From: Flavobacteriaceae bacterium
GTDB lineage: Bacteria > Bacteroidota > Bacteroidia > Flavobacteriales > Flavobacteriaceae
DNA: 64,000 nt
Assembly (NCBI GenBank): GCA_024640565.1
Contig: JAHEET010000006.1
Location: forward strand, 209,967 to 273,966
Direction of reading: 5' to 3'
In this document: positions 53,338 through 61,249 of the stretch, in pieces
Layout of the letters: every line of letters begins with the position of its first letter
Position numbering within the stretch: the first letter of the stretch is position 1
The notes under the pieces: generated by a model
What the model was told of the DNA's origin: nothing
Seen by the model: only the letters and a program-made list of their open reading frames with translations
Databases searched by the model: none
Made by a program: the position numbers and the translations under genes

Positions 53338-53353
53338 GCTTCTGCTTACTTTT
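53330..53353 (+). terminator. Intrinsic terminator overlapping the stop codon of the 29-residue gene
   Basis: AAAAGTAAGC / GCTTACTTTT with a TTCT loop. The 5' arm contains the TAA stop codon, so a ribosome ending translation would cover the hairpin as it forms. Confidence 0.7.
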
Positions 53354-53395
53354 TCGTTTATTTTTTAGCGAAAAACAAAAAGTTCATTGACATTA

Positions 53396-53487
53396 GAAGA
53401 TTTTTTTAACTGCAGAAAGCAGTAAATCTTCGCACGGTATTATTCAATACCTGACAATATTAATCCATCTACACAACAATGGTGTAG
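53396..53487 (+). promoter_or_regulatory. Structured leader of the RNase G gene (two hairpins)
   Basis: Hairpin 1: GAAGATTT (53396-53403) with AAATCTTC (53424-53431), with an inner ACTGC / GCAGT stem (53409-53413 with 53419-53423) and an AGAAA loop; a five-base TTTTA bulge lies on the 5' side. Hairpin 2: CTACAC (53469-53474) with GTGTAG (53482-53487), ending 19 bases before the RNase G start codon. They fit a structured 5' untranslated region of a self-regulating RNase E/G gene (inference). Confidence 0.5.
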
Positions 53488-53506
53488 TGTTAAAACCAAA
53501 TTCAGC

Positions 53507-55039
53507 ATGAAAAGAACAGAATTAATAATTCGTACAAATTCATCTGATATTGATTTTGCCTTATTAAAAGATGGGAAACTTATTGAATTGAATAATGAAA
53601 CAACTGATAACAAATTCTCTGTTGGCGATATTTTTTTAGCCAAAATAGGAAAGGTGTTAACAGGCTTGAACGCAGCATTTGTAAATGTTGGTTATCCAAA
53701 AGACGGATTTCTACATTATCATGATTTGGGTGCGCAAGTAAATTCATTAACGACATTCCTTAAGAAAGTAAGCACAGGTAAGTATAAAGAATTCACTTTG
53801 AAAAACTTCCAATTTCAGGGAGACATTCACAAAAACGGTAGTATAAACGAAGTACTAAAAACAGGTCAAAACCTGTTGGTACAAATTGTAAAAGAACCCA
53901 TTTCTACAAAAGGCCCAAGATTGAGCTCAGAGCTCTCTATCGCTGGTAGATTTTTAGTTTTAGTTCCTTTTTCTAACAGAGTTTCGGTTTCTCAAAAAAT
54001 AGAAGACCCAAAAGAAAAAGAACGTTTAAAAAGATTAGCAAAAAGCATAAGACCCAAAGGGTTTGGTGTTATCTTAAGAACTGTTGCCGAAGGCAAAAAA
54101 GTAGCAGAACTAGATAAAGATTTGCAGAACTCATTGGATCGTTGGAAAGCCACATGTAAGCGTATTGCGAACACAAACACTCCAACAAAAATATTGAGTG
54201 AATTAAACAGAGCATCCTCAATTCTAAGAGATGTTATGAATGAATCTTTTACAAATATTGTAACCAATGATGCATCGCTTCAAGAAGAAATAAAGGAGTA
54301 TTTACAAGAAATTTATCCCGAAAAGGAAAAGATTGTAAAACTTCACACTTCTGAAGTACCAATTTTCGAGAAATACGGAATAGAAAGACAAATAAAAACA
54401 TCATTTGGTAAAACAGTTTCTATGAGCAAAGGCGCTTATTTAGTTATTGAACACACAGAAGCTTTACACGTTATAGACGTGAATAGTGGAAATCGTTCAA
54501 ACAAAGCAGGCTCTCAAGAAGACACTGCATTGGAAGTAAATTTAATTGCTGCATCTGAAGTAGCACGACAGTTACAACTGCGTGATATGGGAGGAATTAT
54601 AGTCGTTGATTTTATTGATTTGCATTCGGCCGAAAATAGAAACAAACTCTATCAGCATTTAAAAGAAGAAATGTCTTTTGATAGAACAAAGCATAAGATT
54701 CTACCTCCAAGTAAATTTGGTTTGATACAAATTACAAGACAAAGGGTTAGACCCGAGTTGAGTATAAAAACTACCGAAACAAACCCAAATAAAAATGGAG
54801 AAGTAGAAGCACCAATTGTGCTGTTAGATAAGATAGAAGCAGACTTAGAAAAGTTTGTTTTGAATAAGAAAAATAAAAAGACAAGCCTACATGTGCACCC
54901 TTTTATTGCTGCTTATTTAACAAAAGGAGTATCATCAATTCGTTTTAAATGGTACTTAAAACATAAAAAGTGGATTACAATTATACCTAGAGACGCTTAC
55001 ACCTACTTACATTTTAGATTTAAAGCTGTAAAAAGCTAA
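53507..55039 (+). CDS. rng: Ribonuclease E/G family endoribonuclease
   Basis: Single-strand endoribonuclease for rRNA and mRNA processing, 510 residues, RNase G length. N-terminal S1 RNA-binding domain (about 38-135; DIFLAKIGKVLTGLNAAFVN), the 5'-sensor and RNase H-like part, and the DNase I-like catalytic site with both metal-binding aspartates in LHVIDVNSGNRSNKAG and GGIIVVDFIDLHSAENR. The Zn-link CPxCxG of E. coli RNase E/G is missing between FGLIQITRQRVRPEL and NKNGEVEAPIVLLDKIEADL, and no cysteine pair replaces it. The gene has a structured leader and its own terminator. Confidence 0.94.
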   Translation: MKRTELIIRTNSSDIDFALLKDGKLIELNNETTDNKFSVGDIFLAKIGKVLTGLNAAFVNVGYPKDGFLHYHDLGAQVNSLTTFLKKVSTGKYKEFTLKNFQFQGDIHKNGSINEVLKTGQNLLVQIVKEPISTKGPRLSSELSIAGRFLVLVPFSNRVSVSQKIEDPKEKERLKRLAKSIRPKGFGVILRTVAEGKKVAELDKDLQNSLDRWKATCKRIANTNTPTKILSELNRASSILRDVMNESFTNIVTNDASLQEEIKEYLQEIYPEKEKIVKLHTSEVPIFEKYGIERQIKTSFGKTVSMSKGAYLVIEHTEALHVIDVNSGNRSNKAGSQEDTALEVNLIAASEVARQLQLRDMGGIIVVDFIDLHSAENRNKLYQHLKEEMSFDRTKHKILPPSKFGLIQITRQRVRPELSIKTTETNPNKNGEVEAPIVLLDKIEADLEKFVLNKKNKKTSLHVHPFIAAYLTKGVSSIRFKWYLKHKKWITIIPRDAYTYLHFRFKAVKS

Positions 55040-55075
55040 CAACAATCTTTAAAGTAAAGGCAATAATTTTTTATC

Positions 55076-55112
55076 AAAAAAAAACCCGCAACTTACCTTG
55101 CGGGTTTTTTTA
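55076..55112. terminator. Bidirectional intrinsic terminator
   Basis: AAAACCCGCAA / TTGCGGGTTTT stem (55081-55091 with 55098-55108) with T- and A-tails, between the convergent RNase G and trhO genes. Confidence 0.88.
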
Positions 55113-55133
55113 TTTTACAAGAACACGAAATCC

Positions 55134-56165
55134 TTATTTCTTATACTTTAAAACTTCGCTTCGTCCTTTTTTAAAAATTTGATTGCTATTCCCTTTGCCT
55201 TTTCTCAATTCTTTTTGAACCTCAGCGGGAAGCTGAATCGTATCTTGACAATCTATCGAACAAGTATTTTCCATTTTCTCTGAACAGGCATCACATTGAA
55301 TAAATAATAAATGACAACCTTCATTTGCACAGTTGGTATGTGTATTACAAGCAGCCCCACATTGATGACAATTTGAAACAACATCCGCTGTGATTTTTTC
55401 TGCTCTTCGATGATCGAAGACAAAATTCTTGCCAATAAACTTATTTTCAACACCCGCTGCTTGTACTTGACGGGTGTACTCTATAATGCCGCCTTCCAAC
55501 TGAAAAACATTCTTAAACCCCTTGTGTTTGTAATATGCAGATGCTTTTTCACATCGGATTCCACCTGTACAATACATCAATAAGTTTTTGTCTTCTTTAT
55601 GATCTTTTAAATCTTCTTCAATAATGTCTAAAGAATCTCTAAAAGTATCTACATCCGGAGTTACCGCACCTTCAAAATAACCAATTTCACTTTCGTAATG
55701 ATTGCGCATATCCACACAAACCGTATTAGGATTTGCCAACATATCATTGAATTCCACTGCATTTAAATGAATCCCAATATCTGTAACATCAAAAGTAGCA
55801 TCTTCCAAACCGTCAGCAACAATTTTGTCCCGCACTTTTACCTTCAATTTTAAAAAGGATTTATTATGTTGCTCTATGGCAATATTCAAACGAATGTCTT
55901 TTAAAAATGAAATGGTATCTAATTGATCTTTGAGTGCGAATAAATTTTCTGAAGGCACTGATAGTTGCGCATTGATCCCTTCATAAGAAACATAAATTCT
56001 ACCCAAAACATCCAGAGCATTCCATTCTAAAAACAATTTATCTCGAATTAATTGTGGGTTTTCTATCTTATGGTATTGATAGAATGAAATGGTGAGACGG
56101 TCTTTCCCTGCCTCATCAATTAGCGCAGCTCGTTCTTGCGCGCTTAACTTATTGTACAGTTGCAT
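55134..56165 (-). CDS. trhO: tRNA uridine(34) hydroxylase TrhO (rhodanese-like, YceA)
   Basis: Oxygen-dependent hydroxylase giving 5-hydroxyuridine at tRNA position 34. N-terminal acylphosphatase-like domain (about 20-110; GRIYVSYEGINAQLSVP), then a rhodanese domain (about 140-240) with the active cysteine in LLMYCTGGIRCEKASAYYKH. The C-terminal third holds a run of cysteine pairs (CHQCGAACNTHTNC, CDACSEK) that looks like a small zinc-binding module, as in other long YceA proteins. 343 residues. A TAGTTTTG box is 36 bases upstream. Confidence 0.92.
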   Translation of the reverse strand: MQLYNKLSAQERAALIDEAGKDRLTISFYQYHKIENPQLIRDKLFLEWNALDVLGRIYVSYEGINAQLSVPSENLFALKDQLDTISFLKDIRLNIAIEQHNKSFLKLKVKVRDKIVADGLEDATFDVTDIGIHLNAVEFNDMLANPNTVCVDMRNHYESEIGYFEGAVTPDVDTFRDSLDIIEEDLKDHKEDKNLLMYCTGGIRCEKASAYYKHKGFKNVFQLEGGIIEYTRQVQAAGVENKFIGKNFVFDHRRAEKITADVVSNCHQCGAACNTHTNCANEGCHLLFIQCDACSEKMENTCSIDCQDTIQLPAEVQKELRKGKGNSNQIFKKGRSEVLKYKK

Positions 56166-56201
56166 GCTATACTTTTTTTAGTTAATCGTTATTTAATGTT
56201 A

Positions 56202-56209
56202 CAAAACTA
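56202..56209 (-). promoter_or_regulatory. -7 box of trhO
   Basis: Minus strand TAGTTTTG, exact TAnnTTTG, 36 bases before the ATG at 56165. Confidence 0.5.
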
Positions 56210-56456
56210 AGGTTTTTAGACAGTAAATCCACAAATCAAACAAATTATTAATGCTTCCAAGAAAGCAACGGTTTAAAAATCATATCTTTTTTAAAGTTTA
56301 ATTTTAAACAGCAGAATTCTATGTAGATTAATTTTAAACTTTAGTTGATTTATAACACTTTAAGGAATTTAAATCGTATTTTTTTTTAGCATCTTTGCAA
56401 GAGTAAAACAATTAAATTATTTTTCCTGTAAGAACAGGACACTAAAAGAATTTCTT

Positions 56457-57446
56457 ATGAAAGTAGCTATTGTAGGCGCAACTGGTATGGTTGGCACCGT
56501 TATGTTAAAAGTCTTAGAAGAACGTAATTTACCCATAACAGCATTGATTCCTGTAGCCTCAGCTCGTTCAGCAGGAAAGAAATTAAGCTACAAAGGAACC
56601 GACTATACCGTGGTTACTTTAGCCGATGCGCTAAAAATGAGCCCCGATGTGGCTTTGTTCTCTGCTGGCGGAGAAACTTCATTGGAATGGGCTCCAAAAT
56701 TTGCTGCTGTTGGCACCACCGTAATTGACAATTCATCTGCCTGGAGAATGGATCCCACTAAAAAATTGGTTGTTCCAGAAATTAATGGGGATGTATTAAC
56801 CGCAGCAGATAAAATTATTGCAAATCCAAATTGCTCAACCATTCAATTGGTAATGGCATTAGGACCTTTGCACAAAAAATACACGATGAAACGAGTAGTC
56901 GTCTCTACCTACCAATCTGTATCTGGATCTGGTATCAAAGCGGTGCAACAATTGGACAATGAAGAAGCTGGCATTGAAGGTGCCATGGCATATCCGCACA
57001 AGATTGGAAGAAATGCATTGCCACATTGTGATGTTTTTTTAGAAAATGGATATACAAAAGAGGAAATGAAATTGGTAAAAGAGCCTAAGAAAATTTTACG
57101 TGACGATTCTTTTTCAGTAACCGCAACTGCCGTAAGAATACCAACTTCTGGAGGACATTCTGAAGCTGTTAATGTGGAATTTAAAAATGATTTTGATCTA
57201 ACAGAAGTACGTCAAATATTATCAAACACCCCAGGTGTTATTGTGCAAGACGATTTGGCAAACAATGTATATCCGATGGCCATAAACGCTCATGATAAAG
57301 ACGAAGTATTTGTTGGACGAATTCGAAGAGATGAATCTCAAGAAAATAGCTTAAATTTGTGGATCGTTGCAGACAACCTTAGAAAAGGTGCTGCCACCAA
57401 TACAGTTCAAATTGCCGAATATTTAATTGCAAATAATTTGGTTTAA
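56457..57446 (+). CDS. asd: Aspartate-semialdehyde dehydrogenase
   Basis: Reduces aspartyl phosphate to aspartate semialdehyde for lysine/diaminopimelate, threonine and methionine. NADP loop MKVAIVGATGMVGTVMLKVL at the N-terminus, catalytic cysteine in ANPNCSTIQLVMALGPLH (about residue 128), YQSVSGSGIKAVQQL and, with the substrate histidine, VRIPTSGGHSEAVNVEF. 329 residues, normal. CATCTTTG at 56390-56397 is a near match to the -7 box. The downstream reductase starts 13 bases later. Confidence 0.96.
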   Translation: MKVAIVGATGMVGTVMLKVLEERNLPITALIPVASARSAGKKLSYKGTDYTVVTLADALKMSPDVALFSAGGETSLEWAPKFAAVGTTVIDNSSAWRMDPTKKLVVPEINGDVLTAADKIIANPNCSTIQLVMALGPLHKKYTMKRVVVSTYQSVSGSGIKAVQQLDNEEAGIEGAMAYPHKIGRNALPHCDVFLENGYTKEEMKLVKEPKKILRDDSFSVTATAVRIPTSGGHSEAVNVEFKNDFDLTEVRQILSNTPGVIVQDDLANNVYPMAINAHDKDEVFVGRIRRDESQENSLNLWIVADNLRKGAATNTVQIAEYLIANNLV

Positions 57447-57459
57447 TCCACCCTTTTTA

Positions 57460-58506
57460 ATGGCAACATTTTACGATCTAAACATAAAAGAAATAACACA
57501 AGAAACCGCTGATGCGGTTTCTGTAGTATTTACCATTCCTGAAAACTTAACCGATAAGTTTCATTTTTCTGCGGGACAATACATTACGCTCCAAAAAGAA
57601 ATTGACAACAGGATGATTCGACGTGCCTATTCTATTTGTTCTTCATCAGCAAGCAGTGAAGTTAGAGTGGCAATTAAAGCGGTTGAAAAGGGTGTTTTTT
57701 CAACCTACGCTACCAACCATTTAAAAGTGGGTGATGCACTCGAAGTTGCTGCACCAGAAGGACGTTTTTTATTAGAGCCAAAAGCGAATAAAAATTACAT
57801 TGGATTTGCGGCAGGTTCTGGAATTACACCTATTTTATCCATGCTCAAAACAGTTTTAGAAACTGAACCAACAGCAACATTTACATTGATATATGGAAAT
57901 AAATCGATTGCAGATACCATGTTCTTCGACGCTTTAAACAGTTTGAAAGAAATTTATTCAGAACGATTAAACCTCCACTATATCTTCAGTAGAGCGGACG
58001 TAAAGAATGCTTTGCGTGGTAGAATCAATGAAAGTGTAACAGATTTTTTTATAAAAAGTAGGTACAAGGAAACTTCATTTGATGCGGCCTATTTATGCGG
58101 TCCAGAACCAATGATTAAAGAAGTCTCGAAAACACTTGCTAAAAATAATATTTCAAAAGAAAACATCCACTTCGAACTTTTTACCATTACCGAAGACAAA
58201 GAAAGTACCGAACAGGTAAAAGAAGGAGTTACCGAAATTACTGTTCTTTTAGATGATGAAAAATCAACTTTTACGATGGAACAAACAGATGATATTCTGG
58301 CGGCCAGTTTGCGAAACGACCTGGACGCTCCTTACTCATGTCAAGGAGGTGTTTGTAGTTCTTGTTTGTGTAAAGTTATCGAAGGAAAGGCTGTTATGGT
58401 TAAAAATGCTATTTTATCAGAAAGTGAAATCGCCGATGGATTTATTTTAGCTTGTCAGGCCCACCCAACAACATCAAAAATTACCATTGACTTTGATGAT
58501 GTATAA
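57460..58506 (+). CDS. PaaE-like ferredoxin/NADPH oxidoreductase
   Basis: Flavin and iron-sulfur reductase. FAD-binding beta-barrel (about residues 1-100; RRAYSICSSSASSEVRVAIK), NAD(P) domain (about 105-230; GFAAGSGITPILSMLKTVLE, AYLCGPEPMIKEV) and a C-terminal plant-type [2Fe-2S] domain (about 260-348) with cysteines in YSCQGGVCSSCLCKVIEGKA and LACQAHP. The architecture is that of PaaE, the reductase of phenylacetyl-CoA oxygenase, but no paaABCD genes are in the window, so the partner is unknown. I start at the ATG at 57460 (MATFYDLNIKEI); the longer frame from 57427 overlaps asd. Confidence 0.88.
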   Translation: MATFYDLNIKEITQETADAVSVVFTIPENLTDKFHFSAGQYITLQKEIDNRMIRRAYSICSSSASSEVRVAIKAVEKGVFSTYATNHLKVGDALEVAAPEGRFLLEPKANKNYIGFAAGSGITPILSMLKTVLETEPTATFTLIYGNKSIADTMFFDALNSLKEIYSERLNLHYIFSRADVKNALRGRINESVTDFFIKSRYKETSFDAAYLCGPEPMIKEVSKTLAKNNISKENIHFELFTITEDKESTEQVKEGVTEITVLLDDEKSTFTMEQTDDILAASLRNDLDAPYSCQGGVCSSCLCKVIEGKAVMVKNAILSESEIADGFILACQAHPTTSKITIDFDDV

Positions 58507-58599
58507 TACAACATCATAAAAAATTTGTTGAAATTTGTTGTGTCTTCAGTGGTAGAAATGGCCCCTCAAGAACTAAAATATTATTCCTATTTTTAACCA

Positions 58600-59274
58600 A
58601 TGGATATTTACGATTTTAAAAATGCTTTTCTAATTGGATTCTTCATGGCCTTCATGATTGGTCCCGTTTTTTTTGTACTCATCCAAACCAGTATTTTAAA
58701 AGGTGCAAGAGCTGCTATTGTTTTTGATTTGGGAGTTCTTTTAGGAGATGTTTCTTTTATCTTAATTGCTTATTACGGGAGTCGATCTCTATTAGAAAAA
58801 ATAAAAGATGATCCAAGACTCTTCTTTATTGGAGGGTTGGTTTTAGTGCTCTATGGGCTCATTACTTACTTAGAGAAAGAAGGGAAAGAAGAAGCCCTAG
58901 AAACGGATAATACCGTCACCATTCCGCTTAAAAATAATTACCTAAAAGGTTTTTTTAAAGGTTTCTTTTTAAACTTTGTAAATGTAGGTGTTTTGGCATT
59001 CTGGCTTGGCATTGTCTTGGTGATTGGACCTACTTTAAAAATGGATCAAACCGCTATTTTCTGGTACTTTGGAACAATTTTAATTGCCTACTTTCTTACA
59101 GATTTGGGAAAGATTTTTTTGGCCAAACAATTAAAAAGTAAAATGACGCCATCGGTAATTTATCGCACAAAAAAAATTATGGGGATCATCTTAATTGTTT
59201 GTGGTGTCTTTTTAATGCTACAAGGATTTATTCCGAATGAAAAAATCGATGGGCTCATTCAAATTGGCGACTAA
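58600..59274 (+). CDS. LysE-family translocator
   Basis: 224 residues with six hydrophobic segments. The LysE/RhtB signature GFFMAFMIGPVFFVLIQTSI (here the family G-x3-G-P-x3-L region) is near residue 13, and an internal hydrophilic loop with acidic residues separates the halves. The family exports amino acids and similar small molecules; the substrate is not predictable. A terminator follows at once. Confidence 0.9.
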   Translation: MDIYDFKNAFLIGFFMAFMIGPVFFVLIQTSILKGARAAIVFDLGVLLGDVSFILIAYYGSRSLLEKIKDDPRLFFIGGLVLVLYGLITYLEKEGKEEALETDNTVTIPLKNNYLKGFFKGFFLNFVNVGVLAFWLGIVLVIGPTLKMDQTAIFWYFGTILIAYFLTDLGKIFLAKQLKSKMTPSVIYRTKKIMGIILIVCGVFLMLQGFIPNEKIDGLIQIGD

Positions 59275-59305
59275 AAAAAAGCGAAGTTTTTGCCTCGCTT
59301 TTTTA
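59275..59305. terminator. Intrinsic terminator between LysE and M1 peptidase genes
   Basis: AAAAAAGCGA / TCGCTTTTTT stem (59275-59284 with 59295-59304), starting at the LysE stop codon. The A- and T-runs allow it to work for both convergent genes. Confidence 0.82.
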
Positions 59306-59340
59306 TTTCTTTTTTCTTAAAAATAGAATTATTTTTCGAA

Positions 59341-61185
59341 TTACTCCACCTCAAAAATGTTATTATCATCATTAATATCTGCCATGAGTTTACTACCATC
59401 AATGACTACTGATTTTATTGTTTTGGAGGTTTTAAAACGATACGTTGGATGTGCCCAAGCCCAATCTTCTAGGACCGTTGCAGATGTTGGTTTATTCCCT
59501 CGCATTACTCTTAATGGAATATTATACCTTTCTGTAGATCCATCAATATAAGTAACCTCAACATCGACAGGCATTGGCATTTGACCAATTCTCTCGAGTG
59601 TAACTTCCGTTCCATTTACGGATTTAACCCCGTAGTCAATGGTGTGCGTAGTTTGAATCCATTCATTTAAATACCAGTCTAAATGAATTCCAGAAACTTT
59701 TTCCATCGTTCGTTTGATATCGTTGGGTGTTGGATGTTTAAAACTAAAGTCTGCAAAGTACTTTTTTAATCCTTTCGCAACATTCTCTGCACCAATTATA
59801 TATTCGAGTTGCGACAAAAACATACTTCCTTTTCCATAACTTCCCACACTATATGCTGCATTGGTATTGTATCGATCTGCATGGGTTGTTAAAGGTTCTT
59901 CTAAACCACTTTTTGTAATATAATTATAGCCTCTGTAAGGGCCTGCATTGGGATTTTTCCCTTCCGAATTCTTCAAAATTTCTGCAGAAGCTTTGTTTGA
60001 TATGTAGGAAGTAAATCCTTCGTCCATCCAGGGGTGTAAGCTTTCGTTGGAAGCCAATAAAAACTGAAACCAAGTGTGTGCCAATTCGTGTGCAGTAACT
60101 CCAAATAGACTTCCATATTTTCTTTTCCCAGTAATTAAAGTGGCCATGGCATATTCCATTCCGCCATCTCCCCCTTGAATTACAGAGTATTGTTTGTAAG
60201 GATACTGTCCAATGTGCTCACTAAAATAAGTCATTAAAGCAGCTGTTGGTTTTTGTAAGTCTTTCCAATTTTTTAAATATGCTGGTGCTAAATTTTTCTT
60301 GTACAAGAAGTGTAAATCAATTCCGTTGTCCATTTTTAACACATCATGCAAATAGTCCGGATCAGCAGCCCAAACAAAATCGTGTACTTTTGGTGCTTTA
60401 AAATGCCAAGTCAATTTGTCTGAGGATGGTAGGGTTAACGGTTTTGAAGCCTCCTCATAACCATGTCCAACTTCTTGCGGATTTTGTAAATATCCTGTTC
60501 CACCAACGACATAATTTTTATCGATGGTTAATTTGACATCAAAATTACCCCAAACTCCATGAAACTCGCGTGCTATATAAGGTGGTGTATGCCATCCTTG
60601 AAAGTCATACTCCGCCATTTTTGGATACCATTGTGCCATTGAAAGTGCGACACCTTCTTTATTATTTCTTCCAGAACGACGAATTTGTACAGGAACTTGC
60701 GCTTCAAAAACCATATCGAAAGTAACCGTCTCTCCAGATTTAATGGGTGTCTCCAAAGTAACTTCTAAAATAGTCCCTACCGTTTCAAAAGCAACAGAAA
60801 CACCATTCTGTTGTAAAGAATTTACCTTAATATACCCTATTTCATCCGGCTGTAATTTACTAATTCTGTCTCCAACCCTTCGGTCTGGATCTTTAATATT
60901 TAAAGATCGAATGTCCATTTGAGAGCCGGGTTGAAAAGCATTAAAATACAAGTGATAAAAAACTTTGGTCAATTCGTCTGGCGAATTGTTGGTGTATACT
61001 GCCTTTTGAGTTCCTTGGTATTGGTAGTTGTTTACATCCACATCAATATTCATTGAATAATCAATATGTTGCTGCCAATAAGAAGCAGTTTCTGAAGTGG
61101 CGGATTGTTTGTAAACGACCTCTTGTGTTTGCTTACAAGAAGTCATAGTCAAGGCCATAAAAGCAACTAATAATAATTTTTTCAT
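59341..61185 (-). CDS. M1-family metallopeptidase lipoprotein
   Basis: Zinc aminopeptidase family M1, about 614 residues. I start at the ATG at 61183-61185, which gives a lipoprotein signal ending TMTSCKQ; the frame extends to 61263 but that part is highly charged and overlaps the S8 gene. N-terminal beta-domain (about 30-235), then the zinc site VTAHELAHTWFQFL with the third ligand in HPWMDEGFTSYISNKA, and GDGGMEYAMATLITGK where M1 enzymes have GxMEN (the Asn is replaced, GGMEY). Anchored in a membrane and probably trimming peptides outside the cytoplasm. Transcribed after the S8 gene. Confidence 0.9.
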   Translation of the reverse strand: MKKLLLVAFMALTMTSCKQTQEVVYKQSATSETASYWQQHIDYSMNIDVDVNNYQYQGTQKAVYTNNSPDELTKVFYHLYFNAFQPGSQMDIRSLNIKDPDRRVGDRISKLQPDEIGYIKVNSLQQNGVSVAFETVGTILEVTLETPIKSGETVTFDMVFEAQVPVQIRRSGRNNKEGVALSMAQWYPKMAEYDFQGWHTPPYIAREFHGVWGNFDVKLTIDKNYVVGGTGYLQNPQEVGHGYEEASKPLTLPSSDKLTWHFKAPKVHDFVWAADPDYLHDVLKMDNGIDLHFLYKKNLAPAYLKNWKDLQKPTAALMTYFSEHIGQYPYKQYSVIQGGDGGMEYAMATLITGKRKYGSLFGVTAHELAHTWFQFLLASNESLHPWMDEGFTSYISNKASAEILKNSEGKNPNAGPYRGYNYITKSGLEEPLTTHADRYNTNAAYSVGSYGKGSMFLSQLEYIIGAENVAKGLKKYFADFSFKHPTPNDIKRTMEKVSGIHLDWYLNEWIQTTHTIDYGVKSVNGTEVTLERIGQMPMPVDVEVTYIDGSTERYNIPLRVMRGNKPTSATVLEDWAWAHPTYRFKTSKTIKSVVIDGSKLMADINDDNNIFEVE

Positions 61186-61249
61186 TTTCTTACGATTTAA
61201 ATACTTCTTTTTTTTTATTTCGCTGAATCGAACTAAATACGGTTCGGGA

